Shown one piece after another: positions 41,690-53,348 of a stretch of 64,000 nt of DNA; within the stretch, counting starts at the first letter, position 1; every line of letters begins with the position of its first letter. The notes below the pieces were generated by a model that saw only the letters and a program-made list of their open reading frames with translations, made no database searches and was not told the origin of the DNA. The stretch is from Saccharothrix algeriensis (lineage in GTDB: Bacteria > Actinomycetota > Actinomycetes > Mycobacteriales > Pseudonocardiaceae): NCBI RefSeq assembly GCF_016907655.1, contig NZ_JAFBCL010000001.1, positions 1,426,001 to 1,490,000 on the forward strand, read 5' to 3'. A program made the translations under genes and the position numbers.

Positions 41690-42355
41690 ATGCTGGTCGA
41701 GGCCGAGGGTGTCTCGGTGGTGATCGGTGGTCGTCGCGTGCTCGACGGGGAGTCCGTCCGCTGCGCGCCGGGGACCATGACGGCGCTGGTGGGCCCGAGC
41801 GGTTCGGGGAAGACCACCCTGCTGCACTGCCTGGGGTTGCTGCTGCCGGTCGACGGGGGGCGGGTCACGATCGGCGGGAAGGACGTCACCGGGTACCGCG
41901 CCGCGGCGCGGCGGCGGTTCTGGCGCGACCACGCGGCGTTCGTGCTGCAGGACTACGGGATCATGGACGAGGAGTCGGTCGCCTTCAACGTCACGATGCG
42001 GGCCGGTGTCCTGGGCCGGCGCGCCGGCGGCGACCGGGAACGCCTGGCGGGGGTGCTGGAGCGCACCGGCCTGGCCGGGCGGCAGGACGAGCCGGCCGGG
42101 CGCCTCAGCGGCGGTGAGAAGCAGCGGCTGGCCCTGGCCCGCGCCGTCTACAAACGAGCCGACGTGGTCTTCGTCGACGAGCCGACCGCCTCGCTGGACG
42201 CCGCCAACCGCCGCAGGGTCATCGACCTGTTCGCGGAGTTCGCCGCCGACGGCCGCACGGTCGTGGTCTCGACGCACGACGCCGAGATGATCGACGCGTG
42301 CGGCGCCCGGCACGAGATCGGCTCCGGCGGCGCGGACCCGGCCCGCCGGGGCTGA
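41690..42355 (+). CDS. ABC transporter ATPase, partner of the FtsX-like protein
   Basis: A 221-aa ATPase of the LolD/MacB type. Walker A GPSGSGKTT, Q-loop FVLQDYG, signature LSGGEKQRLALAR, Walker B VVFVDEP, switch His in VVSTHD. Length and plan fit the lactococcin 972-type export ATPases. ATG at 41690 has GGAGA eight bases upstream; a GTG at 41672 overlapping the permease stop (GTGA) is the alternative. A terminator follows directly. Confidence 0.88.
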   Translation: MLVEAEGVSVVIGGRRVLDGESVRCAPGTMTALVGPSGSGKTTLLHCLGLLLPVDGGRVTIGGKDVTGYRAAARRRFWRDHAAFVLQDYGIMDEESVAFNVTMRAGVLGRRAGGDRERLAGVLERTGLAGRQDEPAGRLSGGEKQRLALARAVYKRADVVFVDEPTASLDAANRRRVIDLFAEFAADGRTVVVSTHDAEMIDACGARHEIGSGGADPARRG

Positions 42356-42356
42356 G

Positions 42357-42390
42357 CGCCCCGGTGCGGCCGGCGCGCCGCACCGGGGCG
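42357..42390. terminator. Bidirectional terminator, 14-bp perfect stem
   Basis: CGCCCCGGTGCGGC at 42357-42370 pairs with 42377-42390 around a 6-base loop, between the convergent ATPase and peptidase genes. Confidence 0.8.
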
Positions 42391-42398
42391 GAGCCGCC

Positions 42399-43793
42399 TC
42401 AGGCCGCGTCGACCAGGTGGGCCACCTCGCGGTCGAGCGTGGCCGGGTCGTTGAAGTACGCGGTGTGGCCGACGCCCGACCAGACCAGGTGCCGCGCGCC
42501 GCGGATCTGGCGGGTCAGGCCGTCGCCCCACTCCCGGGGCGTGGCCGGGTCGTGCTCGCCGCTGACCACCAGGACGTTCGCCGCGCCGCGGACGTGCAGC
42601 GGCGACCAGGGGTTGGCCGGGCGGATCGGCCACCCCGCGCACCCCGCCTGCACGTCCCAGCCCTCCACGAACCCGCGGGTCACCGGGGCCGACCGCTCGA
42701 TCGCCCGCCGGCGCGCCGACAGGTCGTGGAACGACCGCACGTCGCTGGGGAAGTCGTGGCAGGCGATCACGCGGTAGGCGGCGTCGGTGGACGGCGACCG
42801 GCCGAAGACCCCGGCGTCCGGGTCCGGCGCCATCGCGTCCCGCAGCGCCTCGGCCAGCGGGCCCCAGGTGCCCTTCAGGTAGAGCAGGGAGTAGACGCCG
42901 AAACCGATCTGCTCGGCCGTCACACCGCCCGGGATCCCCTCGGCCGGGACGTTCTCCCGGTCCGCCCTGGCCAGCAGCGCCCGGTACTCGGCCCGGACGT
43001 CCCGGCCGTGCAGCGCGCAGGTCCGCGTCGCGTCGCACCACCGCGCGAACGCGGCGAAGACCTGCTCGGTGCTGCGCGCCTCGTCCTCGGCCATCCGCCT
43101 GGTGCCGACGGTGTGGTCCACCGCGCCGTCCAGCACGGCCGCCCGCACCCTGGAGGGGAACAGCTGGGCGTAGGTGGCGCCGAGCAGGGTGCCGTAGGAC
43201 AGCCCCAGCCAGCTCACCCGGTCCTCGCCCAGCGCGCCGCGCACCGCGTCGAAGTCCTTGGCGGCGCTGACGGTGTCGACGTGGTCGATCAGCGGGCCGG
43301 TCGCCCCGCGGCACGCCTCGGCGACCCGGCGGTTGTAGGACACCAGGGCCTGGAACCGCTGCGCCGTCGCGGGGAACCTGGTCACCCGCGGGTCGACCGG
43401 CGGCGTGGGGCAGGTGATCGCCGGCCGGCTGTCGCCGACGCCCCTGGGGTCCACGCCCACGATGTCGAAGCGCTCCCGCAACCGCTGCGGGAACGCCTCG
43501 GCCGCGTGGTCGCGGACCATGGGCACGGCCGGCCCGCCGGGCCCGCCGGGGTTCACGAACAGCACGCCGACCCGGCGCGCCGGGTCGGCCGCCGACAGCC
43601 TGGACACGGCCAGGCTGATGCGCTCGCCACCCGGTTCGGACCAGTCCAGCGGCACCTCCACGGTGGCGCACTCGGCGCCCCGCTCGCCGCACGCCCGCCA
43701 GTCCGGCGGCTGCGCCCGTGCTCGTGCGGCGGCGGGAACCGCCACCGTGACGGCCAATCCCACCGCGGTGGCCACGGCCAGTGCTCGTCTCAT
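42399..43793 (-). CDS. Secreted alpha/beta hydrolase, tripeptidyl-aminopeptidase (TAP) type
   Basis: A 464-aa exported enzyme. A Sec signal peptide covers about residues 1-27 (ALAVATAVGLAVTVAVPAAARA). The oxyanion motif is NPGGPGG, the nucleophile is in GLSYGT, the acid in SGEHDPATP and the His in GVGHTAYF, closing the TAP/SlpD pattern. It removes N-terminal tripeptides or similar from extracellular peptides. ATG at 43793 with GAGGGGAT upstream. Isolated gene, separated from the UvrA-like gene upstream by a terminator. Confidence 0.85.
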   Translation of the reverse strand: MRRALAVATAVGLAVTVAVPAAARARAQPPDWRACGERGAECATVEVPLDWSEPGGERISLAVSRLSAADPARRVGVLFVNPGGPGGPAVPMVRDHAAEAFPQRLRERFDIVGVDPRGVGDSRPAITCPTPPVDPRVTRFPATAQRFQALVSYNRRVAEACRGATGPLIDHVDTVSAAKDFDAVRGALGEDRVSWLGLSYGTLLGATYAQLFPSRVRAAVLDGAVDHTVGTRRMAEDEARSTEQVFAAFARWCDATRTCALHGRDVRAEYRALLARADRENVPAEGIPGGVTAEQIGFGVYSLLYLKGTWGPLAEALRDAMAPDPDAGVFGRSPSTDAAYRVIACHDFPSDVRSFHDLSARRRAIERSAPVTRGFVEGWDVQAGCAGWPIRPANPWSPLHVRGAANVLVVSGEHDPATPREWGDGLTRQIRGARHLVWSGVGHTAYFNDPATLDREVAHLVDAA

Positions 43794-43870
43794 GTCATCC
43801 CCTCGGGTCCGGTCGCGCCCGATCATGGCCGCGGCCGGCGTCACCGGGCGTCGGCCGGCGGGATGACACC

Positions 43871-43904
43871 GGCCTCATCCCGCCGGCCCAGGCGGGATGA
43901 GGCC
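43871..43904 (-). terminator. Terminator downstream of the first UvrA-like gene
   Basis: GGCCTCATCCCGCC at 43871-43884 pairs perfectly with 43891-43904 around GGCCCA. A partial third copy of the arm lies just to the left (GGCGGGATGA at 43858-43867), so alternative pairings exist. Confidence 0.75.
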
Positions 43905-43982
43905 GCGGAGCGCACCGGCCGGGAGGCGTCGCGGCGACCGCTCGACCGCCACCGCACGACGCGGCCCGGCCGGGAGGTCGCC

Positions 43983-46376
<2,394 letters not shown>

Positions 46377-46522
46377 CGTGTCTCCCTGCTGTTCTGCCGC
46401 GTGGTCGGGTGCCCGGTCGCGGCGGCCCGGGGCGCCGGTCACCCGCGGCCGGCGGTCACAGACGGGCCGGCGACCACGGGCGGGCCGGCGCCGCTACCGC
46501 TCCGGGTGGGCGGGACCGGACC

Positions 46523-46933
46523 TCAGCGCCGCTCCTGGATGCGGATCATGTTGCCCGCGGGGTCGCGGAAGGCGCAGTCGCGGACCCCGTACGGCTGCTC
46601 GGTCGGCTCCTGGACGACCTCCGCACCGGCGTCGGCCAGCTTCGCGAAGGTGGCGTCGAGGTCGGCGGTGGCCAGGTTGACGCCGAAGTAGCTGCCCTTG
46701 GCCATCAGTTCGAGGATGGTGCGGCGCTCGTCGTCGGTGAGGCCGGGGTTGGCCGTCGGCGGGTGCAGCACGATGGAGGTGTCGGGCTGGTCGGCGGGGC
46801 CGACCGTGATCCAGCGCTGCCCCCCGTAGCCGACGTCGCCGCGGACCTCGAAGCCGAGGGTGTCGCGGTAGAAGGCCAGGGCCGCGTCCGGGTCGTCCTG
46901 CGGGAGGTAGCTGGCGTGAACGGTGATGTCCAT
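46523..46933 (-). CDS. VOC-family protein (glyoxalase/bleomycin-resistance fold)
   Basis: A 136-aa protein with the paired beta-alpha-beta-beta-beta modules of the VOC fold ([20 protein letters not shown], then [20 protein letters not shown] and [16 protein letters not shown]). Members are metal-dependent enzymes or drug-binding resistance proteins. Glu133 in MIRIQER fits a metal ligand. It follows the AraC gene by 5 bp, an arrangement in which the regulator controls its small partner. Confidence 0.85.
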   Translation of the reverse strand: MDITVHASYLPQDDPDAALAFYRDTLGFEVRGDVGYGGQRWITVGPADQPDTSIVLHPPTANPGLTDDERRTILELMAKGSYFGVNLATADLDATFAKLADAGAEVVQEPTEQPYGVRDCAFRDPAGNMIRIQERR

Positions 46934-46938
46934 GGCGG

Positions 46939-47388
<450 letters not shown>

Positions 47389-47570
47389 CTGCGCGATCGT
47401 GCCACATGCGACAGTGCCGGCACAGGACGCGGGCCCGCTCACCACTGTGATCTCCGCTTGAGCCCGGTGGAGCGGTACGCGCGGCGGCATTTCACGATGC
47501 GCCGATTAGTCCACTGTGGACTGGACGCTCATGGTCGCGCACCGGACCCGATCCGGCCTCCGCACCGCGC

Positions 47571-47650
47571 CGAAACCGGCTTGATCCCACCCCGCACCGC
47601 CCCGAAACCGGCTTGAAGCCGCGCCGCGCCGCCCCGATGTCGGCTTGAAG
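47571..47650 (+). repeat. Three 32-bp direct repeats
   Basis: CGAAACCGGCTTGA at 47571 and 47603 and CGATGTCGGCTTGA at 47635, spaced exactly 32 bp, each preceded by a CCGC(A/G)CCGC(G/C)C(C)-like stretch. They lie just outside the inverted-repeat complex. No coding role seen. Confidence 0.6.
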
Positions 47651-47683
47651 CCGCGCGCAGCGCGCACCCCGGTGTGGGCTGCG

Positions 47684-47818
47684 TGTCATCCCCGTATGGC
47701 CTGCGCGCAGCGAACCGCATGTGTCAAGGGGAGATCGAGGCACCCGGTGGAACCACCCCGGGTTCGATCTCCCCTTGACACATGTGGTTGTCTTTGACCA
47801 GGCCATGCGGGGATGGCA
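47684..47818. repeat. Nested inverted-repeat unit A (135 bp)
   Basis: Outer arms 47684-47703 and 47799-47818 match at 18 of 20 positions (CCCCGTATGGCCTG and its partner CAGGCCATGCGGGG). The inner arms 47718-47738 and 47764-47784 are perfect over 21 bp (left arm starts CATGTGTCAAGGGGAG). A third pairing (ACCCGGTGG/CCACCCCGGGT) closes the loop. Contains no plausible gene. Confidence 0.8.
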
Positions 47819-47846
47819 CGACGCCCTGAGCTTGGTCTTTGTGTCA

Positions 47847-47971
47847 TCCTTGGCGGCCTCTCGGCCGCTCTTCTTACCTCTGTCCCGCACGGATCCGGGT
47901 GAGATTCGGTGCTGTACGGATCCAGGTTAAAAACCAAAAGAGTCCTCGCCGGACAGGCAGGCCGCCAAGGA
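47847..47971. repeat. Inverted repeat between units A and B
   Basis: TCCTTGGCGGCCT at 47847-47859 pairs perfectly with AGGCCGCCAAGGA at 47959-47971. The enclosed 99 bp include two direct ACGGATCC copies (47889 and 47916 area) and an A-rich stretch. GTGTCATCC at 47841 repeats the left edge of unit A (47682). Confidence 0.7.
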
Positions 47972-47990
47972 GAATGAAAAGAAACAGCGG

Positions 47991-48117
47991 TCGTGTTCCC
48001 CCCGCATGACCTGTCAAAGACGACCATGCTTTTCCTGGGGGTGCAAGCGAAAAGCGTGCTTGCACCCCCAGGAAAAGCATGGTAGCCCTCCGGGCAGGCC
48101 ATACGGGGAGAACACGA
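47991..48117. repeat. Nested inverted-repeat unit B (127 bp)
   Basis: Outer arms 47991-48013 and 48095-48117 match at 20 of 23 positions and carry the same CCCCGYATGRCCTG motif as unit A. The inner arms 48023-48048 and 48058-48083 are perfect over 26 bp (left arm starts ACCATGCTTTTCCTGG) around a 9-base loop. Units A and B share the outer motif but not the inner stem. Confidence 0.82.
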
Positions 48118-48179
48118 AGGCGCCGGTCTGCACGGGGCGTGCGGAAAGCCCAAAAGCCGCGGACATGGGCTGAGGGGTT

Positions 48180-49133
48180 CTACTCGTTGGTCGTGAGGCG
48201 GGTGGCGAACTGTCGGCACGCTGTCCGGAAGGTGGTGGGTTCGTGGATGGTGAAGTCGGCGTCCAGGAAGGCCAGGGGCGGTAGGAGCCACTGCCAGGTG
48301 TCGAGCATGAGGACGGCGCGGGTTGTGGAGCGGGTGATGGGGGTGAGGGTGATGTCCTCGTGCTTGAACGCGTCCGCCACCGCGGTCATCGGGGCGTCGA
48401 TGGTCAGGACCACCCGCTGCCGCTGCCTGTTGAGCCCCTGGCGCAGGTAGTCGACGGCGGTGTCGGCGGGCAGGGGGCGGGGGGTGAAGGTCCGGGTCCG
48501 CCGGCGCGGGTTGGTGATGCGGTCGGTGCGGAAGGTCCGCCAGTCCTGCTTGTCCGTGTCCCAGGCGAGCAGGTACCAGCGCAGGTGCTGGTGGACCTGG
48601 CGGTGCGGTTCGACCCTGCGGGCGGTCGTGGAGCCGGACGGGTCGGTGTAGTCGAAGTCCACCGGGCGCCTGTGGTGGATGGCGTCGGCGAGCGTGCTCA
48701 GCGTTTCGGCGCTGGTGCTCGGGGCCGGGGTGCGGGTGGTCTCCAGGCCCGCGCGCAGGGCCGCCGCCCGGGGCCGCAGGCGCTTGGGCAGGTACTGGTC
48801 GACCTTGCCATAGGCCCGGATCGCCGCGTCCTCCAGGCTCCCCTCGCCGGCGCTGCCGGCCGCCGCGAGGGTGGCCAGCCCCAGCAGGGTCGCGACGGCC
48901 TCGTCGTCCTCCAGCAGCAGCGGCGGCATGGTGCTCCCGGCCGAGAGCCGGTAGTAGCCGCCCGGCCCCGGCCGGGTCTCGACCGGGTAGCCGTAGGCGC
49001 GGAGCCGCTCGGCGTCGCGGCGCAGCGTGCGCGGGCTGACCGCGAGGCGCGCGGCGAGCTCGTCGCCGGTGAACGCCCTGCCCGTCTGGAGGACCGCCAG
49101 CATCGTGAGGACTCGGTGCGCGACGTCGGCCAT
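48180..49133 (-). CDS. WYL-domain HTH transcriptional regulator
   Basis: A 317-aa regulator: N-terminal wHTH (RVLTMLAVLQTGRAFTGDEL, ARLAVSPRTLRRDAERL), a GPGGYYRL wing, and a C-terminal WYL domain in which the signature is HLRWYLLAWD. WYL domains sense nucleic-acid or small ligands. ATG at 49133 is chosen over 49142 because the GGGAGG box would touch the latter. It is divergent from the UvrA-like gene at 49196 across 62 bp and likely controls it. Confidence 0.88.
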   Translation of the reverse strand: MADVAHRVLTMLAVLQTGRAFTGDELAARLAVSPRTLRRDAERLRAYGYPVETRPGPGGYYRLSAGSTMPPLLLEDDEAVATLLGLATLAAAGSAGEGSLEDAAIRAYGKVDQYLPKRLRPRAAALRAGLETTRTPAPSTSAETLSTLADAIHHRRPVDFDYTDPSGSTTARRVEPHRQVHQHLRWYLLAWDTDKQDWRTFRTDRITNPRRRTRTFTPRPLPADTAVDYLRQGLNRQRQRVVLTIDAPMTAVADAFKHEDITLTPITRSTTRAVLMLDTWQWLLPPLAFLDADFTIHEPTTFRTACRQFATRLTTNE

Positions 49134-49195
49134 GAGCCCCATCCTCCCGCGAATCGCGGCCGTTTTCCGGCCGCGTCCGGTCGTAGGGTCGCGCC

Positions 49196-51472
49196 ATGTC
49201 GCAGCGGAGCATCCGGGTCCGAGGGGCCCGGACCAACAACCTCAAGTCGCTCGACGTCGACGTGCCGCGCGGGCGGGTGGTGGTGTTCGCGGGGCGGTCC
49301 GGGTCGGGCAAGTCGTCGCTGGTGTTCGACACGATCGCCGCCGAGGCCGGCTACCAGCTCAACGAGACCTTCCCGCCGTTCGCCCGCAACCGGCTGCCGA
49401 AGTGGGCCCGGCCGGAGGTCGACCGGATCGACGGCCTGTCGCCGGTGGTGGTGGTCGACCAGCGCCGCATGGGCGGGAACGCCCGGTCCACGGTCGGCAC
49501 CGCCACCGACGCGTGGACCTACCTCCGGTTGCTGCTCTCCCGCCTGAGCACGCCGCACGTCGGCGAGTCGAACCGCTTCTCCTTCAACCACCCCGCCGGC
49601 ATGTGCCCCACGTGCTCGGGGCTGGGCGAGGTGGTCGTCAGCGCCGTCGACCGCTTCCTGGACCTGGACAGGTCGCTGAAGACCGGCGCCATCCTGCTGC
49701 CGGGGTTCGGCGACGGGGGCTACTGGTACTCCCGGTACGCCGACATCGGCGCCTTCGACGTCGACACCCCGCTGCGCGACTGGAGCCGGGCGGAGCGGGA
49801 CGCGCTGCTGTTCGGCGGGGAGCACGCCGCGCGGCTGGGCACCAGGCCGCCGAAGGACTACGAGGGCGTCGTGGAGCGGTTCGAGCGGATCCACCTGCGG
49901 ACCTCCGACGACCTGTCCGACCGCAAGCGGGAGGCCATCGCCCGGTTCACCCGCTCCGCGGTGTGCCCCGAGTGCCGCGGCGACCGGCTCAACGAGGCCG
50001 CCCGCACCGCCGAGCTACTCGGCCGCACCCCCGGCGAGCTGGCGCGGGTGGAGATCGGCGAACTCGCGGCCCTGGTGGCGGGGGTGACCGACGCGAGCGT
50101 CGCGCCGGTCGTGGCCGCCCTGGCGGACCGGCTGGCCGCGCTGGTCACCGTCGGGCTCGGCTACCTGCACCTGGGCCGCGCCACCACCACCCTGTCCGGT
50201 GGCGAGTCGCAGCGGATCAAGACCGTCAAGCACCTGGGCAGCAGCCTGGTCGAGCTGCTCTACATCTTCGACGAGCCGACCGCGGGCCTCCACCCGCACG
50301 ACGTGCACGCCATGACGGCCCTGCTCGAACAGTTGCGGGACAAGGGGAACAGCGTCCTGGTGGTCGAGCACGACCCCGCGGTCATGGCCATCGCCGACCA
50401 GGTGGTCGAGATCGGACCGGGCGCGGGCGAGCGGGGTGGCGAGCTGGTGTTCCAGGGTGACTTCGCCGCGCTCCGGCGGTCCGGCTCCCCCACCGCCGCC
50501 GCGCTGGCGCGGCGCCGGCCCGCCGAGGACCGCCCGCGGACGCCGCGCGGCGCCATCACGGTCGCCGGCGCCACCCGCAACAACCTCCGCGCCGTGACCG
50601 CCGACATCCCGACCGGCGTCCTGACCGTGCTCACCGGGGTCGCCGGCTCGGGGAAGTCCAGCTTCGCCGCCGAGCTGGTCGACCGGCACGACGCCGTGGT
50701 CGTCGACCAGAAACCGGTCAGCGCCAACCGCCGTTCGACGCCCGTGACCTACACCGGCATCGCGACGCCGATCCGGAAGCTGTTCGCCCGCCGCAACGGC
50801 GTCCCCGCGAGCCTGTTCAGCGCCAACTCGGGGGGCGCGTGCCCCGACTGCGCCGGCCTCGGCGTCGTCCACACCGACCTGGCCTTCCTGGAGGGCCAGG
50901 AGACGGTCTGCGAGACCTGCGAGGGGCGGCGGTTCACCCCGGAAGTGCTGCGGCACCGGGTCGACGGGCTCTCCATCGCCGACGTGGGCGACCTGACGAT
51001 CGCCGAGGCCCTGCACCGGCTCCCCGACCCGGCGATCACGGGGGCGCTCCGCCACCTGGTCGGGGTCGGCCTCGGCTACCTGCGGCTCGGCCAGCCCCTG
51101 ACCACCCTCTCCGGCGGCGAGTGCCAGCGCGTCAAGATCGCCCGGGAGCTGCGCGACACCGCGGGCCCGGCGCTCTACGTCCTGGACGAGCCGACCACCG
51201 GGCTGCACCTCGACGACGTCGACACCCTGCTGGGCGTCCTCGACGCCCTGGTGGACCAGGGGCACACCGTCGTCGTCATCGAGCACGACCTGAGCGTCAT
51301 CCGGCGAGCCGACTGGCTCATCGACCTCGGTCCGGGGCCGGGGAGGCACGGCGGGCGGGTCCTCTACCAGGGCCACCCCGCGGGCATCACCGGCACCCCC
51401 ACCGCCCGAGCCCTGCGCGACGCCGCCCCGGCCGCGGCCGGCCGGGGCGGCGCGCGGCCGGTCACGGGTTGA
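49196..51472 (+). CDS. UvrA-like ABC ATPase (drug-resistance type), copy 2
   Basis: A 758-aa UvrA-like protein, diverged from the copy at 43983-46376. Walker A sequences are GRSGSGKSS and GVAGSGKSS, signatures TLSGGESQRIK and TLSGGECQRVK; Cys pairs lie in GMCPTCSGLG, CPECRGDRL and GACPDCAGLG with CETCEGRRF. Too short for the UvrB-binding region of repair UvrA. Role: displacement of DNA-bound drugs or self-resistance (family knowledge). The gene ends inside the facing gene: the last 11 bp overlap 51462-51472. Confidence 0.87.
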   Translation: MSQRSIRVRGARTNNLKSLDVDVPRGRVVVFAGRSGSGKSSLVFDTIAAEAGYQLNETFPPFARNRLPKWARPEVDRIDGLSPVVVVDQRRMGGNARSTVGTATDAWTYLRLLLSRLSTPHVGESNRFSFNHPAGMCPTCSGLGEVVVSAVDRFLDLDRSLKTGAILLPGFGDGGYWYSRYADIGAFDVDTPLRDWSRAERDALLFGGEHAARLGTRPPKDYEGVVERFERIHLRTSDDLSDRKREAIARFTRSAVCPECRGDRLNEAARTAELLGRTPGELARVEIGELAALVAGVTDASVAPVVAALADRLAALVTVGLGYLHLGRATTTLSGGESQRIKTVKHLGSSLVELLYIFDEPTAGLHPHDVHAMTALLEQLRDKGNSVLVVEHDPAVMAIADQVVEIGPGAGERGGELVFQGDFAALRRSGSPTAAALARRRPAEDRPRTPRGAITVAGATRNNLRAVTADIPTGVLTVLTGVAGSGKSSFAAELVDRHDAVVVDQKPVSANRRSTPVTYTGIATPIRKLFARRNGVPASLFSANSGGACPDCAGLGVVHTDLAFLEGQETVCETCEGRRFTPEVLRHRVDGLSIADVGDLTIAEALHRLPDPAITGALRHLVGVGLGYLRLGQPLTTLSGGECQRVKIARELRDTAGPALYVLDEPTTGLHLDDVDTLLGVLDALVDQGHTVVVIEHDLSVIRRADWLIDLGPGPGRHGGRVLYQGHPAGITGTPTARALRDAAPAAAGRGGARPVTG

Positions 51473-53348
51473 TCAGCGGGTTGAACGCGGCGTGCACGTC
51501 GGCGTCGGACGCGGTGACGTACATGTCGGCCGCCGGCCCGGTGTCGAGCCGGTTGTAGGTGGTGTAGTTGACGACCGAGGGGCAGCTCTCGCCGTTGACC
51601 TCCAGGGTGGTGCTGGTGATCAACCGGCCGGTCTTCACCTCGTAGACCCGGACCGGGATCGCGATCCGGTGGAACGACACGTCCTTCTCCCCGCTCAGGA
51701 CGCCCGAGTACAGGTACGTGCAGGTCTGCGCGACCGAGCCGTGGGCGACGGCGCCGGCGCAGATCACCACCGCGGCGTTGGCGACGTCGTCGACCACCCA
51801 GTCCCCGGGCAGCCGGTTGGTGTGCTCGTTCCTGCCCGCCACCCACGCGCGGTTGGGGCTCTGCGCGCCGTAGGGCGCGGCGGCGCTGTACGGGGAGGGC
51901 TTGTCGCAGTACTCGGGCCGGTCCGGGGACGGGGAGGACAGCAGCGACCGCACCGTCCCCAGCTCGATCGCCCACGTGGCCTTCTGCACGCCTTCCCCGG
52001 CCCTGGGCGCGAGTTCGTGGTCCGGGTGCTCGTCCAGCAGCTCCTGGTACAGCTCGCGGGCCCGGACGAACGAGGTGGAGGTCATGTGGCTGTCCGCGCA
52101 CTGCACGATCGCCTCCGGCGCGACGCGCGGCACCACCTCGGTCACCCGGTCCAGCGCGTTGCCCTGGTTCCCGCGCTCGCGCAGCCACGCGGTGATGTCC
52201 CTGGTGTCGCAGGCGTCCTTGGTGGGCAGGCCGGCCAGGAAGCCGTCGAGCACGCGCTCGACGACCGCGTCGTAGCCGGGCAGCTCGGCCAGGGCCGTCG
52301 TCAGGCCGGTGAACCCGTTGTCCAGGGCCTGCGTGTCACCGGTCAACCCGGTGCGCAGTTGGTCCGCGGCCGTGTCGAGCCGCGTGCACGCCCGCACCGT
52401 GTCGTCGCCGCGGGCGGTGAGGGGCGCGTTGGCCAGGTGGTGGCCGAACCACAGCCGGTCCACCGCGGCCACGGCCGCGGGGCAGTCGCCCGCGGCGCGG
52501 GCCTGCGCGGCGTCCCGCTCGACGCCCGCGGCGTCGAAGCGCAGGAAGCCCACCGCCAGCAGCACCGGGAGCGTGCCGGCCAGCGCGACCAGCCGTTGCC
52601 GCCGGGCGCGGGGGCCCGGGGTGCGCCCGCGCCCACCGGCGAGGCGCCAGGCGTGCGCGATGACGACCACCCACCACAGCAGGACGGCCACCTCCAGCCA
52701 CGCGGAGCGGGTGATCGAGGCGAGGAGGACGAGGAGGACGACGGTGACCAGGCCGGCCAGGGCGGCGGCCCGCCTGCGGCCCAGCATCAGGTAGCCGATG
52801 CCGAGCAGGGAGGCGTTGGCCAGCGCGGCGGCGGGCGGGTCGACGACCCGTTCGGCGGCAGGCGGCTCGTGCGGCGGTCGGTGCGGCTCGTGCGGCAGTC
52901 CGTGCGGCGGTCCGTTCAGCGGTCCCTGCGGTCCGGGTTCCGGCGTTCCGGGCCGCTCGGGACCGCACGGCGGGGGCCACGACGCGACCGGCCCCGGGTA
53001 CTGCCAGGGCGAGGCGGCCGCGACCTCCGGCGTGTCGTGCTCCGCCGTGCCGGACGCCCAGCCGGGCTGTGCCGCACCGGGCTGTGTCGCACCGGTTTCC
53101 GGGGTCGTGTGCTCCGCGGTGCCCGCGGCATCCGCGGGTGCGGGTTCGGCGGCGTTCTTGGGGCCGTCCTGCGATGTCCCCACCGCGGGTTCGGGAGCGG
53201 TTCCCGGGGTGTCGTGGGGAGGGGTGCCCTGCGGGCCTCCGGTCGGCGGTCGCGGTGCTGCCGCCGTCGGCTCCGGCGCCGGTGGCTGTGCTGCCTGGGC
53301 GTGCCCCGAGGTCTCCGGGGTGGGTTCCGACGGGGTCGATGGGTCCAC
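51462..53348 (-). CDS. Proline-rich membrane-anchored protein of unknown function
   Basis: A 628-aa protein. Residues 1-165 are Pro/Thr/Glu/Gly-rich and low in complexity; about 170-240 hold three hydrophobic segments (LGIGYLML, AGLVTVVLLVLLAS, AVLLWWVVVIAHAW), and another anchor follows at LVALAGTLPVLLAVGFL. The remaining 370 residues are probably outside the cell and contain eight or more cysteines, with a helical, TPR-like middle (RARELYQELLDEHPDHELAP). GTG at 53348 has GAAGGA six bases upstream; the frame is open much further up but non-conserved. Similar proteins are annotated only as hypothetical; no function can be given. Confidence 0.7.
   Translation of the reverse strand: MDPSTPSEPTPETSGHAQAAQPPAPEPTAAAPRPPTGGPQGTPPHDTPGTAPEPAVGTSQDGPKNAAEPAPADAAGTAEHTTPETGATQPGAAQPGWASGTAEHDTPEVAAASPWQYPGPVASWPPPCGPERPGTPEPGPQGPLNGPPHGLPHEPHRPPHEPPAAERVVDPPAAALANASLLGIGYLMLGRRRAAALAGLVTVVLLVLLASITRSAWLEVAVLLWWVVVIAHAWRLAGGRGRTPGPRARRQRLVALAGTLPVLLAVGFLRFDAAGVERDAAQARAAGDCPAAVAAVDRLWFGHHLANAPLTARGDDTVRACTRLDTAADQLRTGLTGDTQALDNGFTGLTTALAELPGYDAVVERVLDGFLAGLPTKDACDTRDITAWLRERGNQGNALDRVTEVVPRVAPEAIVQCADSHMTSTSFVRARELYQELLDEHPDHELAPRAGEGVQKATWAIELGTVRSLLSSPSPDRPEYCDKPSPYSAAAPYGAQSPNRAWVAGRNEHTNRLPGDWVVDDVANAAVVICAGAVAHGSVAQTCTYLYSGVLSGEKDVSFHRIAIPVRVYEVKTGRLITSTTLEVNGESCPSVVNYTTYNRLDTGPAADMYVTASDADVHAAFNPLINP

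Noticed and set aside
47686..49332. Leftward open frame running through the palindrome complex into the WYL gene
   Set aside because: Wrong frame relative to the WYL regulator, and it crosses perfect inverted repeats; no conserved domain.
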